Shown: one piece after another, positions 17,347-26,802 of the stretch
How positions within the stretch are numbered: position 1 is the first letter of the stretch
Layout: each line of letters opens with the position of its first letter
Position numbers and translations under genes: made by a program
Notes under the pieces: model-generated
The model's input: only the letters and a program-made list of their open reading frames with translations
What the model was told of the DNA's origin: nothing
Database searches by the model: none
Source: Kistimonas asteriae
GTDB taxonomy: Bacteria; Pseudomonadota; Gammaproteobacteria; Pseudomonadales; Endozoicomonadaceae
Reading direction: 5' to 3'
Assembly (NCBI RefSeq): GCF_018263925.1
Contig: NZ_JAEVHF010000005.1
Location: forward strand, 124,001-188,000
DNA: 64,000 nt

Positions 17347-17362
17347 CCGGTCATTCTTTCGA

Positions 17363-18559
17363 TCAGATGACGCCCAGTTCGCGGCCAACCTTGGTGAAGG
17401 CGGCGATAAGGCGCTCAATGTGCTCACGGTCGTGGGCAGCAGACATCTGAGTACGGATCCGGGCCTGACCCTGTGGTACCACGGGGAAGCAGAAACCGAT
17501 TACGTAGATACCTTCTTCCAGCATCTTCTCAGCAAATGCCTGGGCCAGCGATGCATCAAACAGCATGACCGGAATGATCGCGTGATCCTTGCCCGCCAGG
17601 GTGAAGCCCAGCTTCTCCATTTCAGTGCGGAAGTACTGGCTGTTGTCACGCAGCTTCTGACGCAGCTCTGCACCGTCTTCCAGCATGTCCAGCACCTTGA
17701 CTGACGCGTTGGCAATCGCCGGGCACAGGGTGTTGGAGAACAGGTACGGACGAGAGCGGTTACGCAGCATCTCGATCACTTCACGGCGTGCAGCGGTATA
17801 GCCGCCGGAAGCGCCACCCAGGGCTTTGCCCAGGGTACCGGTAATGATGTCGACACGGCCCATGACGTCGCAGTACTCGTGGCTGCCACGCCCGTTCTCA
17901 CCGATGAAACCCACGGCGTGGGAATCGTCGACCATCACCATGGCGTTATACTTGTCCGCCAGATCACAGACGCCTTTCAGGTTGGCAATGATGCCGTCCA
18001 TAGAGAAGACACCGTCAGTGACGATCAGCTTGTAGCGGGCGCCGGCTTCTTCAGCTTCCTTCAGGCGGGTTTCCAGCTCGGCCATGTCGTTGTTGGCATA
18101 ACGGAAACGCTTGGCCTTGCACAGACGCACACCGTCGATGATGCTGGCGTGATTCAGGGCGTCACTGATGATCGCATCGTCCGGACCCAGCAGAGTTTCG
18201 AACAGGCCGCCGTTGGCGTCGAAGCAGGAGGAATACAGGATGGTATCTTCCATACCCAGGAAGTCGGAGATCCGCTTTTCCAGGGTCTTGTGGATTTCCT
18301 GGGTACCGCAGATGAAGCGCACGGACGCCATGCCGTAGCCCCACTTGTCCAGACCTTCCTGACCGGCCTTGATCAACTCCGGTGAATTCGCCAGACCCAG
18401 GTAGTTGTTCGCACAGAAGTTCAGAACCTCTGCACCGGAATTCACGGTGATGTCGGCCTGCTGCTGCGAGGTGATCACACGCTCGCTCTTGTACAGACCC
18501 TGTTCTTTCATGTCGTTGAGCTGGCCTTGAAGGTGCTCGTAGAAAAATGCCTTGTTCAT
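17363..18559 (-). CDS. kbl: 2-amino-3-ketobutyrate CoA ligase (glycine C-acetyltransferase)
   Basis: A 398-residue PLP enzyme of the alpha-oxoamine synthase family, same length as E. coli Kbl. It cleaves 2-amino-3-ketobutyrate with CoA to glycine and acetyl-CoA. Diagnostic segments are [56 protein letters not shown] and the PLP-lysine loop [15 protein letters not shown]. It sits between the DAACS symporter (70 bases upstream) and tdh, so the three are likely one transcript. Confidence 0.97.
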   Translation of the reverse strand: MNKAFFYEHLQGQLNDMKEQGLYKSERVITSQQQADITVNSGAEVLNFCANNYLGLANSPELIKAGQEGLDKWGYGMASVRFICGTQEIHKTLEKRISDFLGMEDTILYSSCFDANGGLFETLLGPDDAIISDALNHASIIDGVRLCKAKRFRYANNDMAELETRLKEAEEAGARYKLIVTDGVFSMDGIIANLKGVCDLADKYNAMVMVDDSHAVGFIGENGRGSHEYCDVMGRVDIITGTLGKALGGASGGYTAARREVIEMLRNRSRPYLFSNTLCPAIANASVKVLDMLEDGAELRQKLRDNSQYFRTEMEKLGFTLAGKDHAIIPVMLFDASLAQAFAEKMLEEGIYVIGFCFPVVPQGQARIRTQMSAAHDREHIERLIAAFTKVGRELGVI

Positions 18560-18629
18560 TCGCGTTCAGCTTATTTCTTCAGGAGTAACACAGTGGCGTG
18601 CCAGGATCACCGGCACACCGCATCGAGAA

Positions 18630-19895
18630 CTATTTCGTCGCTGCAACTGCTTGTTCTGCAGCGTCTTTTTCATGGAGCGATTTCATCGCGGCCTGGTCCT
18701 TCGCGGTCAGCTTGTCGACGATCATGGAGATCGCGCCGTCACCGGCCACGTTGGAGGCAGTACTGAAGGCATCGTTGGTGATACCGAGGGTATACATGAT
18801 GCCGGACATTTCCGGGGTGAAGCCCATGAAACTCTTCAGGACAGGGACAGTGGCCGCTGGCGCACCACCAGGAACACCGGGGGCTGCGATCAGGATAATG
18901 CCGAGGAAGATGACCAGCGGCAGCATCATGGCCAGAGTCGGAACTGTACCATGGAACAAGAAAAATACCGCCATGGAACCAAACGTTTGTGTCACTGCAG
19001 AACCGGTCAGGTGGATGGTGGAGCACAGCGGAATGGTAAAGCCGCGGACATCCTCAGACACACCATTCGCTTCGGCGCACTTCAGGGTCACCGGAATGGT
19101 CGCGGTGGATGACTGGGTACCCAGCGCGGTGAAGTAGGACGGCAGCATGTTCTTGATCGCGGTGATCGGGTTGCGGCCGGTCAGGCTGCCCGCCGTGAAG
19201 TAAAGCACCAACAGGTAAGCGATCTGCAGCATGATGATCACGCCGATGATGCTGGCAAAATTGAACAGGTTCTGGAGGATGTTTCCCTGTGCGGACATCT
19301 TCGCGAAGATGATGCCGATGTGGTAAGGCAGCAGCGGCACAATAAAGCCGCCCAGAATCTTGATAACAATCTGCTTACCGTCGTCCAGAAACTTCGGCAG
19401 GGTCTCGCTCTTGATGAAAGCAGCGGCCAGGCCGATGGAGAATGCCAGGGCGATCGCGGTAATGATGCCCATGATCGGCTCGAAGGTGAAACTGGCCGGC
19501 AGGAAGGAGCCAACATTGATAGCATTGGCTTCTGCGGCAGAACCGGGCGTTACGATAGCCGGGATAATGCTGGCGCCCAGCAGGTAGGCGATCAGGGAGA
19601 CACCGAAGGCGGAACCGTACGCCAGCGCGACGGTAATCAACAGCGCCTTGGAGGCTTTCATGCCCAGGTCAGCAATTGAGGGTGCGACCAGGCCGACAAT
19701 TAAAAGCGGTACAAAGAAACCGACATAGCGGTTGAAAATATCACTGAAGGTGGCACCGACCCGCAGGCCATACGTGAGCACTGTGCCAAGACTGCCGCCG
19801 TCGGTAGCGGTGACGACCTGCCCGAAAAGAATACCTATGATGATTGCAATGATGACCTTCAGGAGTAAGGGCATCTTTTTCTTACCGTCTGTCAT
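18630..19895 (-). CDS. dicarboxylate/amino acid:cation symporter (DAACS/SDF family)
   Basis: A 421-residue secondary transporter with eight or more membrane segments. Family signatures are FVPLLIVGLVAPSIADLG, the serine-rich re-entrant loop ALGTQSSTATIPVTLKCAE, and the second loop near GVPGGAPAATVPVL. Members carry glutamate, aspartate, serine, threonine or dicarboxylates with Na+ or H+. Being first in the kbl-tdh transcript, threonine or serine uptake is the most economical guess. It is not a clear SstT. GGGGGAAAG precedes the ATG. It begins 180 bases after the grd terminator, so it probably has its own promoter at 19900-20070. Confidence 0.88.
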   Translation of the reverse strand: MTDGKKKMPLLLKVIIAIIIGILFGQVVTATDGGSLGTVLTYGLRVGATFSDIFNRYVGFFVPLLIVGLVAPSIADLGMKASKALLITVALAYGSAFGVSLIAYLLGASIIPAIVTPGSAAEANAINVGSFLPASFTFEPIMGIITAIALAFSIGLAAAFIKSETLPKFLDDGKQIVIKILGGFIVPLLPYHIGIIFAKMSAQGNILQNLFNFASIIGVIIMLQIAYLLVLYFTAGSLTGRNPITAIKNMLPSYFTALGTQSSTATIPVTLKCAEANGVSEDVRGFTIPLCSTIHLTGSAVTQTFGSMAVFFLFHGTVPTLAMMLPLVIFLGIILIAAPGVPGGAPAATVPVLKSFMGFTPEMSGIMYTLGITNDAFSTASNVAGDGAISMIVDKLTAKDQAAMKSLHEKDAAEQAVAATK

Positions 19896-20066
19896 AACGA
19901 CTTTCCCCCGGATGTTTCGTTGTTACTAGCGCATCAAAGTGGAACGGGTAAAACGATGGATGATCCGGAAAATCGTCAGGGGGGAATAGAGGAATTGGTT
20001 GGTTTAAAACGCATTATCGAGTCCCAGAATGTGTGAGGGTTTGTTTCTTATTGTTCGTTCACGCCT

Positions 20067-20098
20067 AAAAAAATCCCCCGGCACCGAAGTGCCGGGGG
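20067..20098 (-). terminator. strong Rho-independent terminator of the grd operon
   Basis: A perfect 10-bp GC stem (CCCCCGGCAC/GTGCCGGGGG, 20075-20098) with a four-base loop. On the minus strand it is followed by a seven-T tract (20067-20073). It starts six bases after the grdB stop. Confidence 0.92.
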
Positions 20099-20104
20099 TT
20101 TACC

Positions 20105-21403
20105 TTAGAAGACTGTCTGGTCTTCGATCTCAGTGGCCAGCGCGACCAGCGCTTTTTCCACCAGACCTCTTCTCAGAACTTTCTCTTCAGTCGCATCCAT
20201 CTTGGGGTTGCCCAGCGGATGAGGGATAGCGACGGCAGGAACGATACGGTTAGCACCTACAGTCTGGGAGATCGGCACAACAGTGGCGATATGGACGACA
20301 GGCATAACTTTTTCGATTTCTTTGACGAGCGTTGCACCGCAACGCGTGCAGGTTCCTCAGGTGGAGGTCAGAATGGCGGCGGTAACCCCCGCATTCTTCA
20401 GGTGCATCGCGATTTCAGCGCCGAACGCTTTAGAGTTGGAAACGGAAGTACCGTTACCGACCGTGGTGTAGAAGGTGTCGAACAACTTGCCGATCTTGCC
20501 TTCTTTCTCCATGTCGCGCAGTACGTCGACAGGCAGAACACGGTTGGAGTCCTGGTTACAGGCAACCGGATCGTAACCGCCGTGGGCAGTTTCGTGGGTT
20601 GCTTCGCACAGGCATTCCAGGCCGGCAATGCTGTAGGCGCCGTACTTAGAGGCACTGGAAGACTCAATGTGGTCAGGGTTGCCTTTCGGCACCACGCCAC
20701 CGGAAGTCACCAGGGCGATAGTCGCAGTGCTCAGGTCCTTGACGGCTGGCTGAGGTGCAACACGGTCGAATACGGGCATTTCGTATTCAGTCTTGAAAGG
20801 CGTACCTTCGATCTTGGCGATCAGCATATCAACCGCACGCTTGGCGCCACGCTCTTCAGCGAAGAAGTTAACGCGCAGACCGCGAGGCATGTAGCCTTCT
20901 TCTTCCGGAGTACCCAGCTTGCCGTCTTTCTCAATGAAAGCGGTGATCAGCTTGGCCATGGCAGGCATTGCCTGACGCATGCCGGCTGCGCTGTTGGTGG
21001 TCTCAACCATGAAGGAGAAGTTTTTGTACAGCTCGTAACCGGGGTTCTCGTTGTACATGCCGCTGATGGTCGGGATGCCCAGACCGTTAGCCACTTCACC
21101 GACCTTGCCGCAAGCCATGCCGTAACGGCCAGCGTTGAACGCAGGGCCGGCAACCAGCAGGTCAGGCTTAATCTCTTCGAGAATTTCGCGGATGCCCATG
21201 CAGGCTACGCCTTCGTTCTCGTTGAAGTAGGAATCGCCGCAGATGATAGTCTTGACGATTTCTGCCTTGCCATTCAGGGCTGCAGACAGTGCAGTACCGG
21301 GTCCGACGGGGCCGTCTACCAGTTCGATAGGCAGGTTGGCTGCTTCTTCGCCACCCTTCTGACCGAAGAACTGGTTGATGTAATGAACAATCTTGATAGT
21401 CAT
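20105..21403 (-). CDS. grdB: glycine reductase component B gamma subunit, selenoprotein GrdB
   Basis: A 432-residue selenoprotein. The codon at 20357-20359 is TGA in frame and reads as Sec349 within TST-U-GTCTRCGATLVKEIE, the conserved redox centre of GrdB. The frame continues 83 residues to the true stop and ends in EIEDQTVF, as in clostridial GrdB. An automatic caller would split or truncate it. With GrdE it binds the substrate (glycine); Sec attacks the pyruvoyl-bound glycine and the carboxymethyl group passes to GrdA. Sarcosine and betaine reductase paralogues (GrdF, GrdH) are similar; glycine is preferred because of kbl-tdh next door. Last gene of the operon. Confidence 0.95.
20329..20345 (-). 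promoter_or_regulatory. SECIS-like hairpin in grdB mRNA
   Basis: Starting 11 bases after the Sec TGA, GCGTTGC and GCAACGC form a perfect stem around GGT on the coding strand. The position and the GGU in the apical loop match bacterial SECIS elements bound by SelB. Confidence 0.75.
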
Positions 21404-21426
21404 GATCTGTTCTCTTCCTGTATTCC

Positions 21427-22719
21427 TTAACCTGCCATGGCAGTCAGGTTGTGGTAACCCAACTCGTTGGTAGCACCGGTGATCACCTGGATCTCTGCAG
21501 TGATGGAGCCGTCAGCGTGCAGGCTGCCGTCCCAACCACCGGCGATCATGTCGGCATAGGTGTCGTGACCGATCAGACGATCCATGGCCGGCAGGTGAAC
21601 GACCTGGTTGGCGTTACCGTTGGTGACCACTGCGTCGCCCTTCGGTGTGGAGTCAGCCAGTGACTGGCTCTCACCGTTCTGGCCGGCGTATTCGTCGGTC
21701 AGCAGGACGGTCTTGATACCGGCTTCTTCCAGCTTGCGGCAGTTCATTACCAGGTCAGCATCGGGGTTACCGAAACCTTCCTCACTGACGATGACCGCAT
21801 CCAGACCCATCTGCACAGCCAGCTTGGCCACGTAGTTGGAGGAACGCTCCTTGTCAGCCAGGGTCACGTTTTCGTTGGTCACGATCGCGCCCATGAAGTT
21901 GTACTTGGTGCCGTGGTGCTCATACAGCTCGTGGATAATCGGGCTGTTCTGGTGCACGATGCTGGGGTTCTTGTCACAGGCGGATACGCAGTTTCCGCTC
22001 ATGATCGCGCCGTCCATCACTTCTGTGGGGTACAGCAGTGTGGGCAGAATGGTCTTGACGTCAACACCGTACAGATAGGTGTCGTGCATCAGGCCCTGGC
22101 TCTGCAGCATGTAGATGTAGCCGACCTTAGGCAGGTTCGGATACTGGGCAGCCTGCTCCAGCAGCGGCTTGGTTTCGTAGGTGCGGGTTTCATCCGCAGC
22201 CACGTCCTTGGCCAGCTTGCCAATCAGGTTGGCAGTTTCGATGCCGACCTTCCGCAGGATGGCTTCGTGATCATACTGGTTGCAGCTGTCGTCTACTTCA
22301 CAGGTAATCACCAGGTTCTGGGTCTTGGAGAACGGCGTGTACTCCGCACCAGGACCACTCATATCGATGATACCTTCCTGGAAGCCCACCACTTTACCGG
22401 TAGTGACGATGGCCATGCCTTTCAGTACATGGGTACGGCCTTCGCCGACCATGGACTCTTCGCCGGGGTTGCGGCCCGGGAACATGGAACCCTTGCCTTC
22501 TGCCTTGACGCGTGGCTCGATGACATCTTTCACGGGCATGATGCGGGTCTTTTCGCCTGGCAGGGCGATGTCCAGCTTCACTTCAGTGATGCGATGGTCC
22601 AGTTCACGGATGAAACCAGTCAGTTCTTCCTGGTTGATCTGCACCCGTCCGGAGGAAAGAGCGGTGTTCTCACCGAACGCCAGCTCCTTCACATGGATAT
22701 TGCCAATCTCTAGTTTCAT
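21427..22719 (-). CDS. grdE: glycine reductase component B proprotein (alpha/beta), GrdE
   Basis: A 430-residue proprotein. In this family it self-cleaves before a cysteine to give two subunits, the downstream one carrying a pyruvoyl-type carbonyl that binds glycine as a Schiff base. The site is visible as SGN-C-VSACDKN with Cys244, matching Cys242 described for clostridial GrdE. The segment after cleavage holds conserved motifs such as NKNPSIVHQNSPIIHELYEHHG-like residues. It partners with GrdB, which starts 23 bases downstream. AGGAGAG precedes the ATG. Confidence 0.95.
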   Translation of the reverse strand: MKLEIGNIHVKELAFGENTALSSGRVQINQEELTGFIRELDHRITEVKLDIALPGEKTRIMPVKDVIEPRVKAEGKGSMFPGRNPGEESMVGEGRTHVLKGMAIVTTGKVVGFQEGIIDMSGPGAEYTPFSKTQNLVITCEVDDSCNQYDHEAILRKVGIETANLIGKLAKDVAADETRTYETKPLLEQAAQYPNLPKVGYIYMLQSQGLMHDTYLYGVDVKTILPTLLYPTEVMDGAIMSGNCVSACDKNPSIVHQNSPIIHELYEHHGTKYNFMGAIVTNENVTLADKERSSNYVAKLAVQMGLDAVIVSEEGFGNPDADLVMNCRKLEEAGIKTVLLTDEYAGQNGESQSLADSTPKGDAVVTNGNANQVVHLPAMDRLIGHDTYADMIAGGWDGSLHADGSITAEIQVITGATNELGYHNLTAMAG

Positions 22720-22768
22720 TACACTCTCCTGAATAGCCTGTTGACCGGGCGCCGGAGCGCCTGATCGA

Positions 22769-23923
22769 TCAAGCGATAAAACCGGATTCCTTCAACACCA
22801 GACGGGCCTGCTCAAGATCATCCTGCGCCACCATGACGACAGGACCGGTGCAACCCATACCGGTGCGTGCAAAGATCTGTTTTGCCCAGAGGGCGTCGCG
22901 AGCGGTTTCGATATCAAGGATATCGATGCCGTTGATATCACCGTCAGTGATCTTCTCCGGCGGCGCAGTCACGGTCTCAGTCTTCTCGGCGGCTGCCTTG
23001 GGCTTGAGGCCCTGCAGTACATCGTCAAGACCGGCGTCTTTCGCAGCCTTCATTTCACGACGGTAGACATCCAGAAGTTCACCCTGTGCGCCGTCAGCCA
23101 TCAGGCGCATGGCCCCGGCGATAACGGGCGCACCGGAAGCGCGGGAGATGATGCCGACCAGGCGGCGGGCTTCTTCACCCAGGCCCGGGCCGTAGCCGTA
23201 GCCTAGTGCTTCGTAGCTGCCACCGGTGTTGAAGGAAGAGAACACCTTCATCATCAGGTTGCCGGTCAGGCTGTCCGCGACCATCACATCGGGCGCGCCC
23301 TGCAGCAGGTCATTACCGCGCATCAGGACACCACCGTCTGCACGGGCAGATTCGGTGAAGTTCATGCGGTAACCGTTGTCGATGAGCTGACGCAGTGCAC
23401 GTTCTACCTGTGCCGCACCTTCCACATTCAGGATGCCCACGGTGGGTTCCTGGATGCCGGTGGCCTTGGCCAGTGCGATACCGGCGATGGCGTTCTTCAC
23501 CATGGCGATATTACGGATGGTGTCGCTGGTGCCCGTGGTGGTGGCCAGGATCATCTCGCGGCCAACCGCCGGCGTGATCACCTTGCCCACGGTGCTGACA
23601 CCCAGCGGGAAGCTGTAGTGCAGAGTGACGCAGGCATCGATCTTGCCTTCGTCCAGCAACGTTTCCATGACCTGGTGGCACTCAAGCAGATCAGAGGCCG
23701 GATGCAGCTCGAAAGGCGCCTCGGCAACGTCACCGATCAGAACCGGTTCGATATCTGCGTATGTGCGTGCTGCCAGTGTGGCCGCTCGCATCAGTTCATC
23801 AGAACCGTGCTCACTGCCGACCAGGGTCAGGCCGATACGCTTCTTGCGTCCGAAACTACCACTGACCAGGCCGTCGGCCATGTCACTGAAGGCACCGGCC
23901 AGGGCTTCATTAAGATTTGCCAT
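22769..23923 (-). CDS. grdD: glycine reductase component C alpha subunit GrdD
   Basis: A 384-residue protein with a PlsX-like fold, the acetyl-phosphate-forming subunit of protein C. The conserved Cys358 in RTGMGCTGPVV corresponds to the catalytic Cys359 of Eubacterium acidaminophilum GrdD, which carries the acetyl thioester released by phosphate. I chose the ATG at 23923, six bases after AAGGAG; a GTG at 23944 overlapping the grdC stop gives seven more residues without support. It lies ten bases after grdC and is translationally coupled in appearance. Confidence 0.95.
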   Translation of the reverse strand: MANLNEALAGAFSDMADGLVSGSFGRKKRIGLTLVGSEHGSDELMRAATLAARTYADIEPVLIGDVAEAPFELHPASDLLECHQVMETLLDEGKIDACVTLHYSFPLGVSTVGKVITPAVGREMILATTTGTSDTIRNIAMVKNAIAGIALAKATGIQEPTVGILNVEGAAQVERALRQLIDNGYRMNFTESARADGGVLMRGNDLLQGAPDVMVADSLTGNLMMKVFSSFNTGGSYEALGYGYGPGLGEEARRLVGIISRASGAPVIAGAMRLMADGAQGELLDVYRREMKAAKDAGLDDVLQGLKPKAAAEKTETVTAPPEKITDGDINGIDILDIETARDALWAKQIFARTGMGCTGPVVMVAQDDLEQARLVLKESGFIA

Positions 23924-23933
23924 GACCTTCTCC

Positions 23934-25469
23934 TTATTGCTCACCGGCTTTTTCCAGCAGACGCTCAGCGACGTCTTTCATGGCTTCTGCAACCAGCTTG
24001 CGGGCTTCGCTGCCGTCAAAACTGCTGTCAGAAGAGATACCAGTATTCTTTTCAATCAGAGTGGAGATACCGTCGAACTGGTTGGTCATACGACCCAGGA
24101 ACAGACTGCCCTTGCCGACCACCATGAAGCTGTTGATCTCACCGTTGAGGATCGCATCGCGGCCGTGGCCCAGATAAGGAACACCTGATGGGATGTGACC
24201 CTGGGTCAGTGCGTAACCGGGAATGCCGTGCTTGCCAACAAAGCTCATCAGTTCGCTGCGTTCCAACTGACCTTCTTTAACGGCCAGGGCGGCGATCATC
24301 TTGTAGTTGGCTTCCGGTACGTTACCAGCACCAGCAGGCTTGGTGATCTCGGCGTTCTGCATTTCGGTGGAGAACTTGTCGACATCCGGAATGGTACGGC
24401 CAACACGCTTGAGCGGCGCGGAGATCAAGCTGGTCATAACGGCTTGCGGTGCAGAACCGGTGCCAATGGTGTGACGACCCACGATGTCGGTATTCAGAAC
24501 CGGGCTGACACCGTCGTTTTCGCTGATGATGGTAGCGAAACCGGCCAGAGCGTCTTCCAGAACCGGCAGACCTTTCTTGACATGGTCACGGCCGTTCATG
24601 GCCAGCTTGGCGACAGCGCCGCCGGCAACGACCATGACATTCTTGAATACGCCGCCTTTGACCAGCGCTGCCGCGTGAATCAGAGCATGTGCAGGTGCCG
24701 CGCAGAAACCACGCAGGTCACTGCCGGTAGCGTTGACACAACCAACCAGTTCACCGATAGCCTTGGCAAAGTTGCCACCACCACGCTGGTTGATGTCACC
24801 GCAGGCTTCTTCGGAGCATTCGATGATGTAATCCACCTGGGACAGGTCCATTCCCTGCTTCTTCAGGTGCAGTGCCGCCAGGATACCGGAGGCTTTAACG
24901 CTCAGGTTTTCCAGAATGAAGTGGGCACTGAGGTTTTCATCGTCATCGTGGGCGCGCTTGACGCAGCCGACCAGCTCACCGTTCATGGTCAGTGGCTCAG
25001 CGATGTGCTCTTCCACCAGGGCGTGCATATCAGTAGCAGCCATGGCGCACTTGTCGTCCAGCACGATATGGCTGAGCAGCGGATGGGTGCTCAGGCGCTG
25101 GTTAGCCTGCTCGATAAATTCGGGGGTCAGTTTGACCAGGTCAAACACATCAGAGTGCTTGATCAGGGCGAAGAATTCGTCCTGGGGCATGATTTCGCCG
25201 AAGCGACCCTGACGCTCGGCGCCTTCCATCTGGTTTTCATACCAGGGAGCAGCCATGCCTTCGAGGGCTTCAGGGGTGACGTTACCGATAAAGCACTGGT
25301 TTGCCGGATAGGCGACAACATCTTCAAAAGGACGCTGGTGCTTTTTCAGTGAAGAAAGGTATTCCTGATCATTCGACTTCCGGGCAAATACCTGGGTGGA
25401 GCCGAAAGGAATAAAATCAGGTGTATGTGCAAGTACGTAACTTGCGCCTTTAATAACGGGGTAGTCCAC
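23934..25469 (-). CDS. grdC: glycine reductase component C beta subunit GrdC
   Basis: A 511-residue protein related to beta-ketoacyl synthase III. It accepts the Se-carboxymethyl group from GrdA and helps convert it to an acetyl thioester. A likely nucleophile is Cys256 in LRGFCAAPAHALIH, placed as in thiolase/KAS III folds. The GTG start has GGAG eight bases upstream. The order grdC-grdD-grdE-grdB is compact, with gaps of 10 to 50 bases. A 320-base structured spacer separates it from grdA. Confidence 0.94.
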   Translation of the reverse strand: MDYPVIKGASYVLAHTPDFIPFGSTQVFARKSNDQEYLSSLKKHQRPFEDVVAYPANQCFIGNVTPEALEGMAAPWYENQMEGAERQGRFGEIMPQDEFFALIKHSDVFDLVKLTPEFIEQANQRLSTHPLLSHIVLDDKCAMAATDMHALVEEHIAEPLTMNGELVGCVKRAHDDDENLSAHFILENLSVKASGILAALHLKKQGMDLSQVDYIIECSEEACGDINQRGGGNFAKAIGELVGCVNATGSDLRGFCAAPAHALIHAAALVKGGVFKNVMVVAGGAVAKLAMNGRDHVKKGLPVLEDALAGFATIISENDGVSPVLNTDIVGRHTIGTGSAPQAVMTSLISAPLKRVGRTIPDVDKFSTEMQNAEITKPAGAGNVPEANYKMIAALAVKEGQLERSELMSFVGKHGIPGYALTQGHIPSGVPYLGHGRDAILNGEINSFMVVGKGSLFLGRMTNQFDGISTLIEKNTGISSDSSFDGSEARKLVAEAMKDVAERLLEKAGEQ

Positions 25470-25788
25470 GGCACGAACTCCATCTGGTCAGCCGCAAAGG
25501 AAACAAACCAATGTTCCCGTTGGATCTATGTCTGATTACCGCGGCAATTTGAGGAGCTGTACAGCAGCTAATTAATCATCGCCGAAATAATCGCCGGATA
25601 CTGGTCTGGCAAATCACTGCCCACCGGCAGTCCTGCCATCACACATCTACCCCATCCGTTACACTGAACCGATGCCCCTGGGGACACCCGGTTCGAACTC
25701 TGTCGTCTGCCTGGATCAACACAGGCTGGTCCCGGACAGACGACAGATGCACAAACCTTACGGTTCAGTGCAACATCCGGGTGAATGG
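25470..25788. other. grdA-grdC spacer
   Basis: Non-coding spacer inside the operon, holding the long hairpin listed separately. A GGTTCGAACTC stretch near 25690 resembles a tRNA T-loop, but no tRNA can be folded around it. Confidence 0.4.
25699..25747 (-). promoter_or_regulatory. 11-bp stem hairpin between grdA and grdC
   Basis: TCTGTCGTCTG (25699-25709) pairs perfectly with CAGACGACAGA (25737-25747). Between them CCTG/CAGG can form a second small hairpin. It lies 41 bases after the grdA stop, without a T-tract. It may act as a partial terminator or processing site that sets GrdA made in excess over GrdCDEB. Confidence 0.55.
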
Positions 25789-26259
25789 TTATCCAAGAAA
25801 CTTACAGAATTTCTCGCGGTATTCCTTAACCTCACCGGTGATTTCATCAACCGGCATAACCATTTCCATCATTCCAACCTGCTCTTCGTAAACTTCCGGA
25901 TCAACTTCTTCCTTGATTTCCGCGTCTACGATGTGGTGTACACGAAGTCCCAACGGGACTCCGGCCAACGGACCTGCAAAAGTCGGGTCGCCGCTAGTTA
26001 CGGTTTCAGCTGCAAGGCCAGATGCTTCGGCCTCTGCGCCGCCGAGAACAACTACAATGTTCTCAGGGCCGTACTTTTCGGACAATTCCTTGACCCGCTT
26101 TTGATTTTCAAGATCCATTGCGCCTGCGCTAGTTCAGACGAAACACTCGGTAGTACTGAATACAACTTCGGCACCAGCGGTCTTGACACATTCTTCAATG
26201 GCAGGACCTGGGACGCCGTCGCGATCACCGAGTATTACGACTTTCTTGTCTTTCAGCAT
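25789..26259 (-). CDS. grdA: glycine reductase component A, selenoprotein GrdA
   Basis: A 156-residue selenoprotein. The TGA at 26134-26136 is in frame and encodes Sec42 in [18 protein letters not shown], the hallmark of GrdA. The upstream part has [18 protein letters not shown] and the downstream part [32 protein letters not shown]. GrdA carries the carboxymethyl group from GrdB to GrdC as Se-carboxymethyl-selenocysteine and is re-reduced by thioredoxin. The ATG at 26259 matches the family N-terminus; a TTG further up is unlikely. I see no convincing hairpin at the usual SECIS distance, only a weak CTTGA/TCAAG pairing, unlike grdB. Confidence 0.95.
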
Positions 26260-26474
26260 GGCTTTCTGACCTGAAATATCGCAATAAAGCGAACTCGAAA
26301 AATCAATCCCCTGCAAAGGAGATCACCTTACAAAATGCTGTCATCGAATGAATCGAATCCAGCGTCGGAATAACAGTCTTTCAATCATTCATTAATAACT
26401 GCAACGATGATGTAAATTCTGTTATTCCTGTTTTAAAAATTTCAGCAATGAAACTTTTAAAATTCTTTACTCAA

Positions 26475-26792
26475 TTAAACGTATTGTTTAATTGCGTCTT
26501 CAATCTGCTGGGCATCCAGTTCTTCACCGGACAGGTGCGCCTGCTTTTCGCCGTCTTTGTAGAAGACCATGGAAGGCAGACCCATGACACCCTGACCCAT
26601 GGCAACACGACGGTTGCCGGCAATGTTCAGTTTGGTGAACTTAATCTTGTCACCGTACTTTTCGGACAGGGCAACCACATCGGGCATCAGCTCCATGCAG
26701 CGACCGCAGCTTTCACCCCAGAAGTCGACCATGACGATGCCCTGGTGCTGCTTCACTTCCTGTTCGAAATTATCTTTACCTACTTCGATCAT
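26475..26792 (-). CDS. trxA: thioredoxin with unusual CGRC active site
   Basis: A 105-residue thioredoxin. The active site is DFWGESCGRCMELMP (C29, C32), with Gly-Arg instead of the usual Gly-Pro and Ser instead of Trp before the first Cys. The cis-Pro loop is GLPSMVFYKDG. GAGGTG precedes the ATG at 26792; the longer frame to 26861 overlaps trxB. It starts ten bases after trxB ends and precedes grdA. In glycine reductase systems the thioredoxin pair delivers NAD(P)H electrons to reduce the selenide-sulfide of GrdA; the changed motif suggests specialisation for that partner. Confidence 0.92.
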   Translation of the reverse strand: MIEVGKDNFEQEVKQHQGIVMVDFWGESCGRCMELMPDVVALSEKYGDKIKFTKLNIAGNRRVAMGQGVMGLPSMVFYKDGEKQAHLSGEELDAQQIEDAIKQYV

Positions 26793-26802
26793 CTCACTCA
26801 CC

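Noticed and set aside
20219..21430. Long plus-strand reading frame opposite grdB
   Set aside because: It is an antisense shadow; the minus strand encodes unmistakable GrdB with correct motifs.
25685..25700. GGTTCGAACTC resembling a tRNA T-loop, perhaps selC
   Set aside because: No acceptor stem, anticodon arm or CCA end can be placed around it; it borders the grdA-grdC hairpin.
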